Position numbers and translations under genes: made by a program. This document shows positions 1 through 7,078 of a stretch of DNA of 64,000 bases, in pieces. The notes under the pieces were generated by a model. The model was given only the letters and a program-made list of their open reading frames with translations, was not told the origin of the DNA and searched no databases. This DNA comes from CBDEFX01 sp965237635 (GTDB lineage: Bacteria; Chloroflexota; Dehalococcoidia; Lucifugimonadales; CAUZJF01). Position 1 is the first letter of the stretch; each line of letters starts with the position of its first letter. The stretch is taken from NCBI GenBank assembly GCA_965237635.1, contig CBDEFX010000001.1, positions 1,798,001 through 1,862,000 of the forward strand, written 5' to 3'.

Positions 1-1
1 A

Positions 2-536
2 CCGCAAGGCGGCGTGGTCAGCCCCATCCTCGCCAACATCTATCTAGACCGGTTGGACAAGTACGTCGAAACGGTGCTGATTCCAGCACACACCCGAGGC
101 GCAGCGCGAAGACGCAATCTCACATGGAAAGCGTTGAACAGCCAAGCATCCTAATTACCGGGGAAGGGGAAACCTTGCGATGGCGTTGGAACTGCGAAAG
201 CAGATGCAACACCTACCGTCAGGAGACCCTAGCGACCCTGGCTACCGACGGCTGCGATACGTCCGCTACGCGGACGACTTCGTGCTGGGTTTCATCGGGC
301 CAAAGGCCAAAGCCAAGCAGATAAAGGAGTCCCTGGAGACGTTCCTGCGCGACACGCTCAAGCTGGAGCTATCGAAGGACAAGACTCTCATAACCCATGC
401 CACCAGCCAGGCGGCGAGGTTCCTTGGCTACGAACTCGTGAACCAGCAAGCCAACGACAAGCACGACCACAACGGTCGGCGAAAAGTCAATGGTCGCATC
501 GGACTACGGGTTCCCGCCAAAGTCATCGAGCAACAA
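2..536 (+). pseudogene. ltrA-like: Group II intron reverse transcriptase/maturase, N-terminal and middle part, frameshifted
   Basis: The frame opens at base 2 with P-Q-G-G-V-V-S-P-I-L-A-N (RT domain 4) and runs to a TAA at 152-154. A second frame continues through the catalytic box Y-A-D-D (about 270-281) and the domain 6-7 segment L-K-L-E-L-S-K-D-K-T to 536. The two frames join cleanly if one A of TCCTAATTAC is removed (giving S-Y-Y-R-G), so a single-base insertion explains both the stop and the frame change. The IS1182-like element begins at 537, and the reading frame resumes in phase at 2525 after the 4-bp target duplication. Before these two events this was one RT-maturase-HNH protein. 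It is now non-functional unless the indel is a sequencing error. Confidence 0.85.
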
Positions 537-2520
537 TGATTCCCTCGCAAAAAGGCCTGTTTGAGATGAACCCTGGCGTGCGAAGGGGCCTGGAAGGGAG
601 GAGGCCACGGGATGCCGGCTGCTGGCCTCACCGCACCATCTGCCGCGCTCAGGACAAGCGTGATCCCGTTGCGGTACCCATTCCGTGGCTCAGGGCACCC
701 GGTGGAAGCTGTGGAGCGGCGCCCTCATGCGGCCGCGACCGCAGGTACCGTCCCGACCGCCCGCTGAGCCGTGTTCTCCATCTCCACCAGGCGTGCATGG
801 ACCATCCGCTTGAAGTTGCACGCCAACGCCTTCAGGTAGACGGCAAGCCGCACCCGACGGCCCCCTCGCACCCGCAAGCGCCCAAGCCCGTGGGCGCGCT
901 TCAGCTCGGAGTTCGTTCCCTCGATACCAGCCCTTATGTCATACCGCTTGCGCCACTCCTCGGTGGCCTCGGCCCTCCGGCGCCGCTCGATGTTCACCTT
1001 CACCAGGTCCGCCTTGAGGACGTAGTCCCCCGCACGCCGGTCCAGCTTCACTGGGCAACGGGACCGCAAGGGGCAGGGCTCGCATGTTGTCCCGGCAAAG
1101 TGGACCTCTACCCGCTCCGGCGCATCCTCCAACTCGTACTCCTCGATGGACGGGTGGCCGGCGGGGCACACCGTGGCCTGCTCCCCTGTGACGTCAATCT
1201 GGAAGTCCGCGGCGGTGAGCGGCGGTGGTCCGTCACGCTCTCCTTCGTGCGAGTTCCCCGGCGCCGACCCCGCCACCGGGCTCACCAGTTCCGTTCCCCG
1301 GCGCGAGGCTTCGAAGGCGTTGCGGCCCGACCCATACGCCGTGTCGACGAAGAGCTCGTCCGGTCGGACCTTCCGCTCCGCGAGCCCGTCAACGACCGGC
1401 ACGCTCACGTCGGTGTCGCTCCCACTCGAGGGGGTCACCTCCACGTGGGTGATGAGCTGGGTGGCGTTCTCCTCGTGGCAGGTCTCCGCCACCTGCACCT
1501 CGTACCCCTTCCCCTTGTGGCCGCTGTAGGTCACATCCGGGTCGTGGGGCGATTGCAGCGAGTCGGCGGACACCTGCTTCGGGTCCTTCAGGGCCACGGG
1601 CACCTTGCATTCCCCAGCATCGTCGTCATCGTCCCCCGGTCGCCCGTCCCGGTGTTTGCCCACATGGCACTGCTCCCGCAGCAGCCGCTCCAGCAGCCGG
1701 TACTCCTCCAGCTGGGCAGCAGTCGTGCCACGGAACCGGTCCACCAGCCGGTAGAGGTCCCGGGCACAGACCGAAAGGCGTCGCCGACCCTCCCCCGTGT
1801 GGGCGTCCTCGTAGTGGGTCGCCTCGTCTTCTTCCTTCAAATAGCGCCCCAGGAGGCCCTCCGGAACCACAGGGCGAAGCTCTGGGTGCTCCCAGCGCAA
1901 GGCCCGCAGGAACAACCGCATCGTCTCACAGAACAGGCCCAGCCGGGTGAGTGTAGCGATGTTGCTCATGATGTGGGTGGAGTCCAGCCGTTGCTTTCCG
2001 GTGCGTATGCCCAGCGCCTGGATGATCCGGTCCGTGGTCTCCTGGAAAGCCAGCCGGCCACCATCGTGCTGCATCAGGCGAACTCGGAAGTTGTGGAGGG
2101 TCTTCTGGGGCAGGTGGGTCTCCTCGATGTCCAGCCGCAGGGCGTGGTGCCAGAGCAGGTTGAACTCTAGCTGCTCCAGGGCTTCACCGTCGGTGAGGTT
2201 GAACATCTCTTTGAGAAGGTGGACCCCGAGGACGGTCTGCACCGCTCGGTTGGGACGGCCGTTGTCCGCGCAGTACATCGGAGCAAAGAGCTCCTCGTCA
2301 ATCAGGGGGAGCGCCTCGTTTCGGAAAACCTTGGCCCAACTCCCCTCCAGGCGCTTAGCCTTCTTCGGCGTCACCAGGAACTGGGACTGCCAGAGGCTCT
2401 CTTGCGGGTCTCGCGCTCGGAACATGCTCCCCTCCCTCGCCCGGGCGCTGCCCCAACGCCCTTTCCCCACATTATCCTCCCATTGCCCCCGGAGGACGAG
2501 GGGTTTTTACGAGGGAATCA
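537..2520 (-). mobile_element. IS1182-like insertion sequence, copy 1 (1984 bp)
   Basis: Ends are set by terminal inverted repeats: the left end begins TGATTCCCTCGCAAAAA and the right end, reverse-complemented, begins TGATTCCCTCGTAAAAA. A 4-bp direct duplication ACAA flanks the element (533-536 and 2521-2524). It carries one transposase on the minus strand. It sits in the intron-encoded maturase: removing it and one ACAA restores the frame across the junction (Q-Q-C-H-A-Y). A near-identical second copy lies at 41773-43757 in opposite orientation, with target duplication TGGT. Confidence 0.93.
725..2425 (-). CDS. IS1182 family transposase, copy 1
   Basis: Cuts and moves the IS. The 566-residue product begins M-F-R-A-R-D-P-Q-E-S and has the InsH/DUF772-type N-terminal region (N-R-A-V-Q-T-V-L-G-V), D-S-T-H-I and D-T-A-Y-G-S segments carrying likely catalytic Asp residues, a Cys cluster (C-E-P-C-P-L-R-S-R-C-P) and a C-terminal E within G-I-E-G-T-N-S-E. 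I chose the ATG at 2425 because a purine-rich GGGAGGGGAGC precedes it and copy 2 starts at the same residue; an in-frame ATG at 2470 would add 15 residues. It is full length and uninterrupted, and differs from copy 2 by few residues, so both insertions are probably recent. Confidence 0.92.
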   Translation of the reverse strand: MFRARDPQESLWQSQFLVTPKKAKRLEGSWAKVFRNEALPLIDEELFAPMYCADNGRPNRAVQTVLGVHLLKEMFNLTDGEALEQLEFNLLWHHALRLDIEETHLPQKTLHNFRVRLMQHDGGRLAFQETTDRIIQALGIRTGKQRLDSTHIMSNIATLTRLGLFCETMRLFLRALRWEHPELRPVVPEGLLGRYLKEEDEATHYEDAHTGEGRRRLSVCARDLYRLVDRFRGTTAAQLEEYRLLERLLREQCHVGKHRDGRPGDDDDDAGECKVPVALKDPKQVSADSLQSPHDPDVTYSGHKGKGYEVQVAETCHEENATQLITHVEVTPSSGSDTDVSVPVVDGLAERKVRPDELFVDTAYGSGRNAFEASRRGTELVSPVAGSAPGNSHEGERDGPPPLTAADFQIDVTGEQATVCPAGHPSIEEYELEDAPERVEVHFAGTTCEPCPLRSRCPVKLDRRAGDYVLKADLVKVNIERRRRAEATEEWRKRYDIRAGIEGTNSELKRAHGLGRLRVRGGRRVRLAVYLKALACNFKRMVHARLVEMENTAQRAVGTVPAVAAA

Positions 2521-2524
2521 ACAA

Positions 2525-3157
2525 TGCCACGCCTACATGATCAACGGCAAACCGGCACACCGCAACGGACTCATCCACGATGATGATTTCACCATCGTGG
2601 ATAGGTACCAGTCGGAGTTTCGGGGCGTCGTTCAGTACTACCTGCTGGCCCAAAACGTCTCCCATTTCGGGAAACTCCAATGGGTCATGGGACAGTCGCT
2701 AGCCAAGACCCTAGCGGCCAAGCACAAAACCACTACTCGGAAAGTGTTCCGGCGCTATCGAAACGTCGCACTAACCGAGCATGGGGAACGAGCTTGCCTC
2801 AAGGTCGAAGTCCAGCGGGGCGAGGGGAAACGCCCACTGGTGGCACAGTTCGGTGGCATACCCCTGAAGCGGAAACGGCAGGCCGTTCTCGTAGACCAAA
2901 AGCCCCAGCCGTACAGGTTTGAACGCAATGAGCTTATCAAACGGCTCCTAGCGGATACATGCGAGATGTGCGGTTCCACTGTGGATATTCAAGTCCACCA
3001 TGTCCGCGCTCTACGCGACCTGACCGTAAAGGGCCAACGGGAAAAGCCAAAGTGGGTACAGGTTATGGCGGCCCGGCGGCGCAAGACCCTCGTGGTCTGT
3101 CGCCTCTGCCATCTGAATGCCCACGACGGCACTTGGAATCCGCAACCGCAGAAATAA
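2525..3157 (+). pseudogene. ltrA-like: Group II intron maturase, X and HNH endonuclease part
   Basis: Continues the maturase after the IS insertion. The maturase (X) segment contains Y-Q-S-E-F-R-G-V-V-Q-Y-Y-L-L-A, followed by the HNH region C-E-M-C-G-S, V-H-H-V-R and C-R-L-C-H near the end, the usual zinc and metal ligands of intron HNH domains. Family knowledge: the X domain binds intron RNA for splicing and HNH nicks the target strand. The open frame actually extends back into the IS, but homology starts after the 2521-2524 target duplication. The stop at 3155-3157 is 8 bases before domain V, the usual layout with the ORF in domain IV. It has no start of its own, so it is probably not expressed. 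Confidence 0.88.
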
Positions 3158-3165
3158 CCACTGGA

Positions 3166-3262
3166 GAGCCGGATGCGGTGAAAGCCGCACGTCCGGTTCG
3201 GAGGGGGGCCGACGGAAAAGTGCTCCGGTAACTCGGAGCAACTCGCCGGCGGCCTACCCTAC
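3166..3262 (+). ncRNA. Group II intron domain V and domain VI, 3' splice site
   Basis: Domain V is the 34-nt hairpin at 3166-3199: stems GAGCCGGATGCGGT and GCCGCACGTCCGGTTC enclose a GAAA-type loop, the most conserved part of group II ribozymes. Bases 3200-3262 form a domain VI-like arm and end in CCCTAC, fitting the AY end rule. Near-identical copies occur on the minus strand at 52249-52282 and 52434-52467. Confidence 0.88.
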
Positions 3263-3600
3263 ACACGCCGAACGGCACCGCCGTCACCAAGCTGCGGCTG
3301 GCGACGGACCGCCGCCGCCAGGACGGGGAGGTCGAGGCCGACTGGCACAACGTCGTGATCTGGAGCAAGAGCGCCGAAGCCGTCAACGAATACATCGGCA
3401 AGGGCGACCGCATCTACGTCGCCGGACGCCTGGTGAACAACACCTGGGAGGGCGACGACGGACAGCGCCGCTACCGCACCGAGATTCACGCCTCCGAGGT
3501 CGTCTTCCTGGACTCTCGCAACGGCAACGGGAACGGCGGGCAGGTCAACGGCGGCGACGCCTCGGATGTCGAGCAGACGGTCGCCGCCTCTCCCTTCTAG
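3263..3600 (+). CDS. ssb: Single-stranded DNA-binding protein, exon 2 only (module 1)
   Basis: Binds ssDNA through an OB fold during replication and recombination. The exon reads L-R-L-A-T-D-R-R-R-Q, then W-H-N-V-V-I-W, V-Y-V-A-G-R-L (here I-Y-V-A-G-R-L) and T-E-I-H-A-S-E-V-V-F-L-D, and ends with an acidic Gly/Asn-rich tail finishing S-P-F. It is co-linear with the intact 129-residue SSB at 49627-50016 from about residue 24 onward. The first exon is upstream of the window, beyond the intron. Functional SSB from this copy needs intron splicing, and the intron's maturase is broken, so activity is doubtful. It is the first gene of module 1. Confidence 0.9.
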
Positions 3601-3650
3601 CCCGCTCAGTCCACAACCGCATAGCGACGCCTCACTGAAGGCCGCACCAC

Positions 3651-3682
3651 GGGGCCGCTCCCAACCTACAGGGCGCGGCCCC
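3651..3682 (+). other. Intercistronic hairpin, ssb-radC gap of module 1
   Basis: Perfect stem GGGGCCGC / GCGGCCCC with a 16-nt loop, followed by GCTCCTG and no T-tract, so not a classic terminator. It belongs to a hairpin family found between most genes of both modules. Just downstream, TTTCTAACCG occurs twice in tandem (about 3689-3708). Confidence 0.6.
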
Positions 3683-3728
3683 GCTCCTGTTTCTAACCGA
3701 TTTCTAACCGAAAACGAAGGAGGCCGAC

Positions 3729-4235
3729 ATGACCAGGAAGAAGACCCTCACCAAGGACGCCGCGCTGCTGGAGGCGCTGCGGAGCAACCTGCACCTGCTG
3801 GGCGAGATCGCCATGCGCTACGAGGTCGAGACCCAGCCTGAGCGCCCGGAGGACCCGCCCGCCATCAGCTGCCCCGACGACGTTTACAGGCTGCTGGGGC
3901 CGGAGATGGCGCAACTGGCCCAGGAGCAGCTCAGGGTGCTGCTATTGGACACCAAGAACAACGTCGTGGGACAGAGGGTGGTCTACCAAGGGAACGTATC
4001 GTCGGCCATTGTCAGGCCCGCCGAGGTGCTGCGCCCCGCCGTGATCGAGGCCGTCCCCAGCATCATCGTCAGTCACAACCACCCTTCGTCTGACCCGACG
4101 CCCAGCCCGGAGGACGCAGCCATCACGAGGGAGCTGGCGCAGGCGGCCAAGCTGCTGGGCATCGAGCTTCTGGACCACGTCGTCATCGGCGGGGAGAAGT
4201 TCGTCAGCCTCAAGGAGCGGGGCCTCATGGCCTGA
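3729..4235 (+). CDS. radC-like: RadC-like JAB-domain protein (module 1)
   Basis: 168 residues. The C-terminal two thirds is the RadC/JAB metalloprotease-like domain, with the metal-binding signature H-N-H-P-S-S-D-P-T-P-S-P-E-D at about residues 116-129, preceded by V-V-Y-Q-G-N-V. The N-terminal 40 residues are helical and family-specific, without the usual RadC UPF0758 HhH domain. Known: stand-alone RadC/JAB proteins are common on conjugative elements and are variously linked to DNA repair or anti-restriction; biochemical activity is unsettled. ATG follows AAGGAGG by 6 bases. The gene is downstream of ssb; its paralogue is at 49013-49543. All expected JAB ligands are present, so it is probably functional. 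Confidence 0.88.
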   Translation: MTRKKTLTKDAALLEALRSNLHLLGEIAMRYEVETQPERPEDPPAISCPDDVYRLLGPEMAQLAQEQLRVLLLDTKNNVVGQRVVYQGNVSSAIVRPAEVLRPAVIEAVPSIIVSHNHPSSDPTPSPEDAAITRELAQAAKLLGIELLDHVVIGGEKFVSLKERGLMA

Positions 4236-4333
4236 CGCTCCACAAGTCCGGTCGGCCCACGCCGTCCGGCCCGCACGCGGGGGCAACCGTCCCTGCGCAT
4301 CCCCTCGACACATACACCGAAAGGAGACATGAC

Positions 4334-4966
4334 ATGCTCGCAACTCACACCATCGACCCCGAAGACCTCTACACCATCACGGCTGGCGGCTTCTCGGCCA
4401 CCGCCGACGCCTTCGCCCGCGACCCCGACTCCCAGGGACTCTGGTTCCTGTCGATGGTGGGGAGCCAGACGGCGCTCAAGGCCATCTGGGCCTCCCTGCT
4501 CAAGCAGCCCCCGGAAGTGGCCCACCTCATCAAAGGGGCGGACGGAATGGCGCTTTCGGGCGGCTACGAGCGTTGCTCCATCCCGTACAACACGATCGGC
4601 ACCTGGACGACCAAGATAGCCCGCCTGCCGGTGAGTGGCGGATGGCACGCGCTGGTCTTTACCAAGACGGCGGAATACGCCTTCGAGCGGGACGACTTCC
4701 TGCTGCTGGCGCAGAGCGAGGGCGAGGCCCCCGCGCTTCACCACCGCTTCCTCGACAAGAGAAGTCCGTTGCCCCTGCACCGCTCCTGGGCCGGCTGGCT
4801 GTGGGAGCGGGGCCTGGAGAACGGCGAGATAGCGCCGCTCCAGTCCTCCGGCGTCGTCGCCTACAGGTGCTCCCCCAACGCCGAGCGGCTCAGGGAGGAC
4901 CTATCCGGGGCCGTGGCGTCTGGAAGGCTTACCCTGCCGGTGGAGAAGGGAGGAGCGGATGGATAG
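4334..4966 (+). CDS. Conserved protein of unknown function (module 1, 210 aa)
   Basis: I do not recognise a named family. It is a soluble-looking protein without signal peptide, rich in aromatic residues, with a central W-F-L-S-M-V-G-S segment, a W-T-T-K-I-A-R-L-P-V-S-G-G-W-H segment and a C-terminal L-P-L-H-R-S-W-A-G-W-L-W stretch. The copy at 48284-48919 has the same length and the same segments, so it is under selection in both modules. The stop overlaps the start of the next gene by 8 bases, implying co-translation. AAGGAGACATGAC precedes the ATG. Its constant position between the JAB protein and the zinc proteins suggests a part in the same process as the methyltransferase and helicase. 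Confidence 0.75.
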   Translation: MLATHTIDPEDLYTITAGGFSATADAFARDPDSQGLWFLSMVGSQTALKAIWASLLKQPPEVAHLIKGADGMALSGGYERCSIPYNTIGTWTTKIARLPVSGGWHALVFTKTAEYAFERDDFLLLAQSEGEAPALHHRFLDKRSPLPLHRSWAGWLWERGLENGEIAPLQSSGVVAYRCSPNAERLREDLSGAVASGRLTLPVEKGGADG

Positions 4967-5357
4967 GACGCTGAAGCGGGCCAAGCGGCCCAGCAAGCGG
5001 CGGAACCACCGCAACGTCGGCGCATGGCGGCGCTTCTCGCCGGACGGGACGACCTGCCGCTTCTGCGAGCACGACGGCTCGGCCCACCTGTGCGCCTCCG
5101 GCCAACCCCACTTTTATAGGAGGCCGACGGAGGAGGAGCGCAACGACCCCCGGTTGACCCTGTACCGCCACGACACGCCGGAAGGCGGCTCGGCGCTGGT
5201 CAGGCGGGTGGTCGTCGCCAACCATGCCGAGCTGATAACCGCCTTCTGCACATCCTGCGCCAAGGCGATGCAGACCGGCCAGGTGCTCTGCTACCAGCGC
5301 ACCCTCGCCACCGGAGAGGTGGTGGGGGTCAGGACGAACAACACGGAAAGGAGATAG
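4959..5357 (+). CDS. Small zinc-binding protein (module 1, 132 aa)
   Basis: No family name is recognised. The N-terminus is very basic (R-A-K-R-P-S-K-R-R-N-H-R), suggesting nucleic-acid contact. It is followed by C-R-F-C-E-H-D-G-S-A-H-L-C, which looks like a Cys/His metal site, and later F-C-T-S-C-A-K-A plus another Cys, likely the second half of the site. It overlaps the preceding gene by 8 bases and is 2 bases from the next, so it is translated within a tight operon. The paralogue at 47893-48291 keeps all these Cys and His residues. A structural or nucleic-acid-binding role is inferred. Confidence 0.72.
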   Translation: MDRTLKRAKRPSKRRNHRNVGAWRRFSPDGTTCRFCEHDGSAHLCASGQPHFYRRPTEEERNDPRLTLYRHDTPEGGSALVRRVVVANHAELITAFCTSCAKAMQTGQVLCYQRTLATGEVVGVRTNNTERR

Positions 5358-5359
5358 AC

Positions 5360-5629
5360 ATGAACAGGGACCAGACCGTCTACTTCACCTGCCCCCACTG
5401 CGACGAGCGGTTCGCCCGGGTGGAGGATCTGGACAGGGACATCCACACCGCGGAGATATACCACTGCTCCTCCTGCGGCATCCGGGTGATATTCCAGGCG
5501 GTGACCGCCGAGGACTACGTGCCGCCGCCCAGGGCGAGGAGGGACTGCCGCTTCTGCAACCCCGAACCCTGCCGGTTCGGGCCGTCAACGGACACGACAG
5601 ACGACACAGAGAAAGGAGAGACGACATGA
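5360..5629 (+). CDS. Zinc-ribbon protein (module 1, 89 aa)
   Basis: Contains F-T-C-P-H-C-D-E-R-F and Y-H-C-S-S-C-G-I about 25 residues apart, a typical two-knuckle zinc ribbon, then a third C-R-F-C-N-P-E-P-C cluster. The module 2 copy (47627-47890) keeps the first two knuckles, but its third cluster reads C-R-F-R, so only the ribbon is conserved. AAGGAGATAGAC lies just before the ATG. Its stop overlaps the methyltransferase ATG by 4 bases (ATGA), so the two are probably made in fixed ratio. Zinc ribbons of this size often act as DNA- or protein-binding adaptors; the specific partner is unknown, with the methyltransferase the obvious candidate. Confidence 0.75.
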   Translation: MNRDQTVYFTCPHCDERFARVEDLDRDIHTAEIYHCSSCGIRVIFQAVTAEDYVPPPRARRDCRFCNPEPCRFGPSTDTTDDTEKGETT

Positions 5630-6663
5630 GACTTGCAGCACAGGCAAAAGGAGGGTTTTACCCCACGCCGGAGCGGGTCGTTGATCTGCTCGCGGAGCTG
5701 ATTCACACCCCCACCGGCTACTACCACAGGGACCGGGAGACCCTCCGCATCCTCGACCCCTGCTGCGGAGCCGGGGAGGCGCTGGCGCAGCTGGCCGGGC
5801 GCATGGACGCGCCCAACGCCATCCCCATCGAGACCTACGGCGTCGAGCTGCACCGGGACCGGGCGGAGGAGGCGGAGAAGCGGCTCGGCCACGCCCTAGC
5901 CTCGGACCTGTTCGCCACGTCCGTAGCGAACGGGGCCTTCGGGCTGCTGCTGTTGAATCCGCCGTATGACCATGACTCGGAAGACAAGCGGACGGAGCAC
6001 GCCTTCCTGACCCAGACCACGCGCTACCTGGCCGAGGGCGGGCTGCTGGTGTTCATCGTCCCCAGGCAGCGCCTCGCGGTCTCGGCCCGCTATCTCTCCA
6101 CCCACTACGGGCGGACGCGGTGCTGGGCCTTCCCCGACCCGGAGCGCGAGGTCTTCGACCAGGTCGTCTTGATGGCCTACCGGAAGGTCGACCCCGTTCC
6201 CGACGCCCACGCCGAGAGCATGGCGCTGGAGTGGGCGGTGGGGGAGCCGGAGCCGATGCGCCCCGAACAGTACCCGCCGTTCACGCCGAAGACCACGCCG
6301 AGCGGCGACATCCTGTTCACCACCCGCACCGTCGATCCCGTCGCGGCTGCTGCTGAGGCGAGGCGGTCGGGGCTGTGGACCAGCACGGAGATAACCGACA
6401 CCCTCTGGCCCGCCAGGGACACCCGCACCCGCCCGCTGATGCCCCTGCGACGGGGCCACATGGCGATGCTGGTGGCGGCGGGCTTCCTGGACAACCTCTG
6501 CCTGGAGGCGGAGGGCAGGCGCATCCTGGTCAAGGGCCGCACCTCGAAGGAGATGGTCATGGTGGAGGACAGCCCCGAGAAGGAGGTCCACCGGGAGAAA
6601 CTCAAGACCACCGTGGTCGCCCTGGACCTGCACGGCGGCGAGATCACCGACATCGCCGCTTAG
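5626..6663 (+). CDS. DUF6094-type SAM-dependent DNA adenine methyltransferase (module 1)
   Basis: 345 residues. The N-terminal Rossmann methyltransferase has motif I I-L-D-P-C-C-G-A-G-E-A-L at about residues 41-52 (SAM binding), the acidic V-E-L end of strand 2, and motif IV L-L-N-P-P-Y-D at about 107-113. N-P-P-Y is the catalytic motif of amino-methyltransferases acting on adenine N6 (family knowledge). The protein starts K-G-G-F-Y-P-T-P, like the DUF6094 family carried on mobile elements. The C-terminal third has a T-K-S/R-G-R-T-S-K-E region of unknown role. No separate target-recognition domain or restriction nuclease is adjacent, so it is not an ordinary R-M enzyme. The ATGA overlap with the zinc ribbon upstream suggests a complex. 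Paralogue: 46588-47625. Confidence 0.87.
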   Translation: MRLAAQAKGGFYPTPERVVDLLAELIHTPTGYYHRDRETLRILDPCCGAGEALAQLAGRMDAPNAIPIETYGVELHRDRAEEAEKRLGHALASDLFATSVANGAFGLLLLNPPYDHDSEDKRTEHAFLTQTTRYLAEGGLLVFIVPRQRLAVSARYLSTHYGRTRCWAFPDPEREVFDQVVLMAYRKVDPVPDAHAESMALEWAVGEPEPMRPEQYPPFTPKTTPSGDILFTTRTVDPVAAAAEARRSGLWTSTEITDTLWPARDTRTRPLMPLRRGHMAMLVAAGFLDNLCLEAEGRRILVKGRTSKEMVMVEDSPEKEVHREKLKTTVVALDLHGGEITDIAA

Positions 6664-6691
6664 ACGGCTTACCCCAAGAGCCGCGCCACAA

Positions 6692-6727
6692 GGCCCCGCC
6701 ATCCCTCTACCGGGAAACGGCGGGGCC
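6692..6727 (+). other. Intercistronic hairpin after the methyltransferase (module 1)
   Basis: Perfect stem GGCCCCGCC / GGCGGGGCC with an 18-nt loop, followed by TCGCTTCG. No T-tract. The counterpart in module 2 (46526-46562) keeps a GGGGCC stem while its inner stem and loop differ. Confidence 0.6.
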
Positions 6728-6780
6728 TCGCTTCGTTTGGACGGAACACAACACCCCAACTAAGGAAAGAGAGGCAGAAG

Positions 6781-6975
6781 ATGCAAACGACCATGACGCT
6801 GGAAGCCTGCTGCCGGTGCGGGCAGCCCATCGCCCCCGGCGAACCCGCCATGCAGACCGCCTCGGTGGACATCATCGGCGGACGGGCGATCTCCTCCCCG
6901 GTGAAGCCCTACCACCTGAAGGGCCGCTGCTACGAGGATGCCAGGCGCAGGGAGGGACTCCCGAACGCCGCTTAG
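6781..6975 (+). CDS. Small Cys-rich protein (module 1, 64 aa)
   Basis: Contains C-C-R-C-G-Q-P-I near residue 10 and a later K-G-R-C-Y; with His in Y-H-L-K these could bind one zinc. The copy at 46277-46471 conserves C-C-R-C-G-Q-P-I, G-E-P and the late Cys. AGGAAAGAGAGGCAGAAG precedes the ATG. It is flanked on both sides by the module's hairpins and sits between the methyltransferase and the helicase. It is too short for an enzyme; an adaptor or regulator is inferred. Confidence 0.72.
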   Translation: MQTTMTLEACCRCGQPIAPGEPAMQTASVDIIGGRAISSPVKPYHLKGRCYEDARRREGLPNAA

Positions 6976-6999
6976 ACGGCTCACACGAGCCGCTCACGA

Positions 7000-7030
7000 G
7001 GCCCCGTTGGTCCCATCGACTAGCGGGGAC
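7000..7030 (+). other. Intercistronic hairpin before the helicase (module 1)
   Basis: Stem GGCCCCG / CGGGGAC with one mismatch, followed by TCGCTTATC. A weaker member of the same hairpin family, 49 bases before the helicase start. Confidence 0.45.
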
Positions 7031-7078
7031 TCGCTTATCGCCCAACCCCAAGCACTCTCATAACGGAAGGAGAAAGAC

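Larger units (their letters stand above)
1..3262 (+). mobile_element. Group II intron (5' end outside window), interrupting an SSB gene
   Basis: Seen: reverse-transcriptase coding sequence (2-536), then an IS insertion, then the maturase/HNH end (2525-3157), then a 34-nt domain V hairpin (3166-3199) and a domain VI-like stretch. Joining exon 2 at 3263 completes a TAC Tyr codon after an upstream T and gives the SSB residues Y-T-P-N-G, matching Y-T-Q-G-G of the intact SSB at 49627-50016. I therefore place the 3' splice site after the sequence GGCCTACCCTAC. The same 3' end, GGCCTACCTTAC, terminates the intron at 52186. Family knowledge: bacterial group II introns encode RT-maturase-HNH proteins and end with AY. 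The 5' end and exon 1 lie before base 1, so the full length is unknown. The broken ORF means mobility would need a protein in trans. Confidence 0.85.

Noticed and set aside
536..2170. 544-codon plus-strand frame opposite the IS1182-like transposase
   Set aside because: It is the complement of the transposase; Pro/Arg/His-rich composition, no ribosome site, and the same shadow exists in copy 2.
5626..6663. Ordinary restriction-modification system
   Set aside because: Neither methyltransferase copy has an adjacent restriction endonuclease or specificity subunit.
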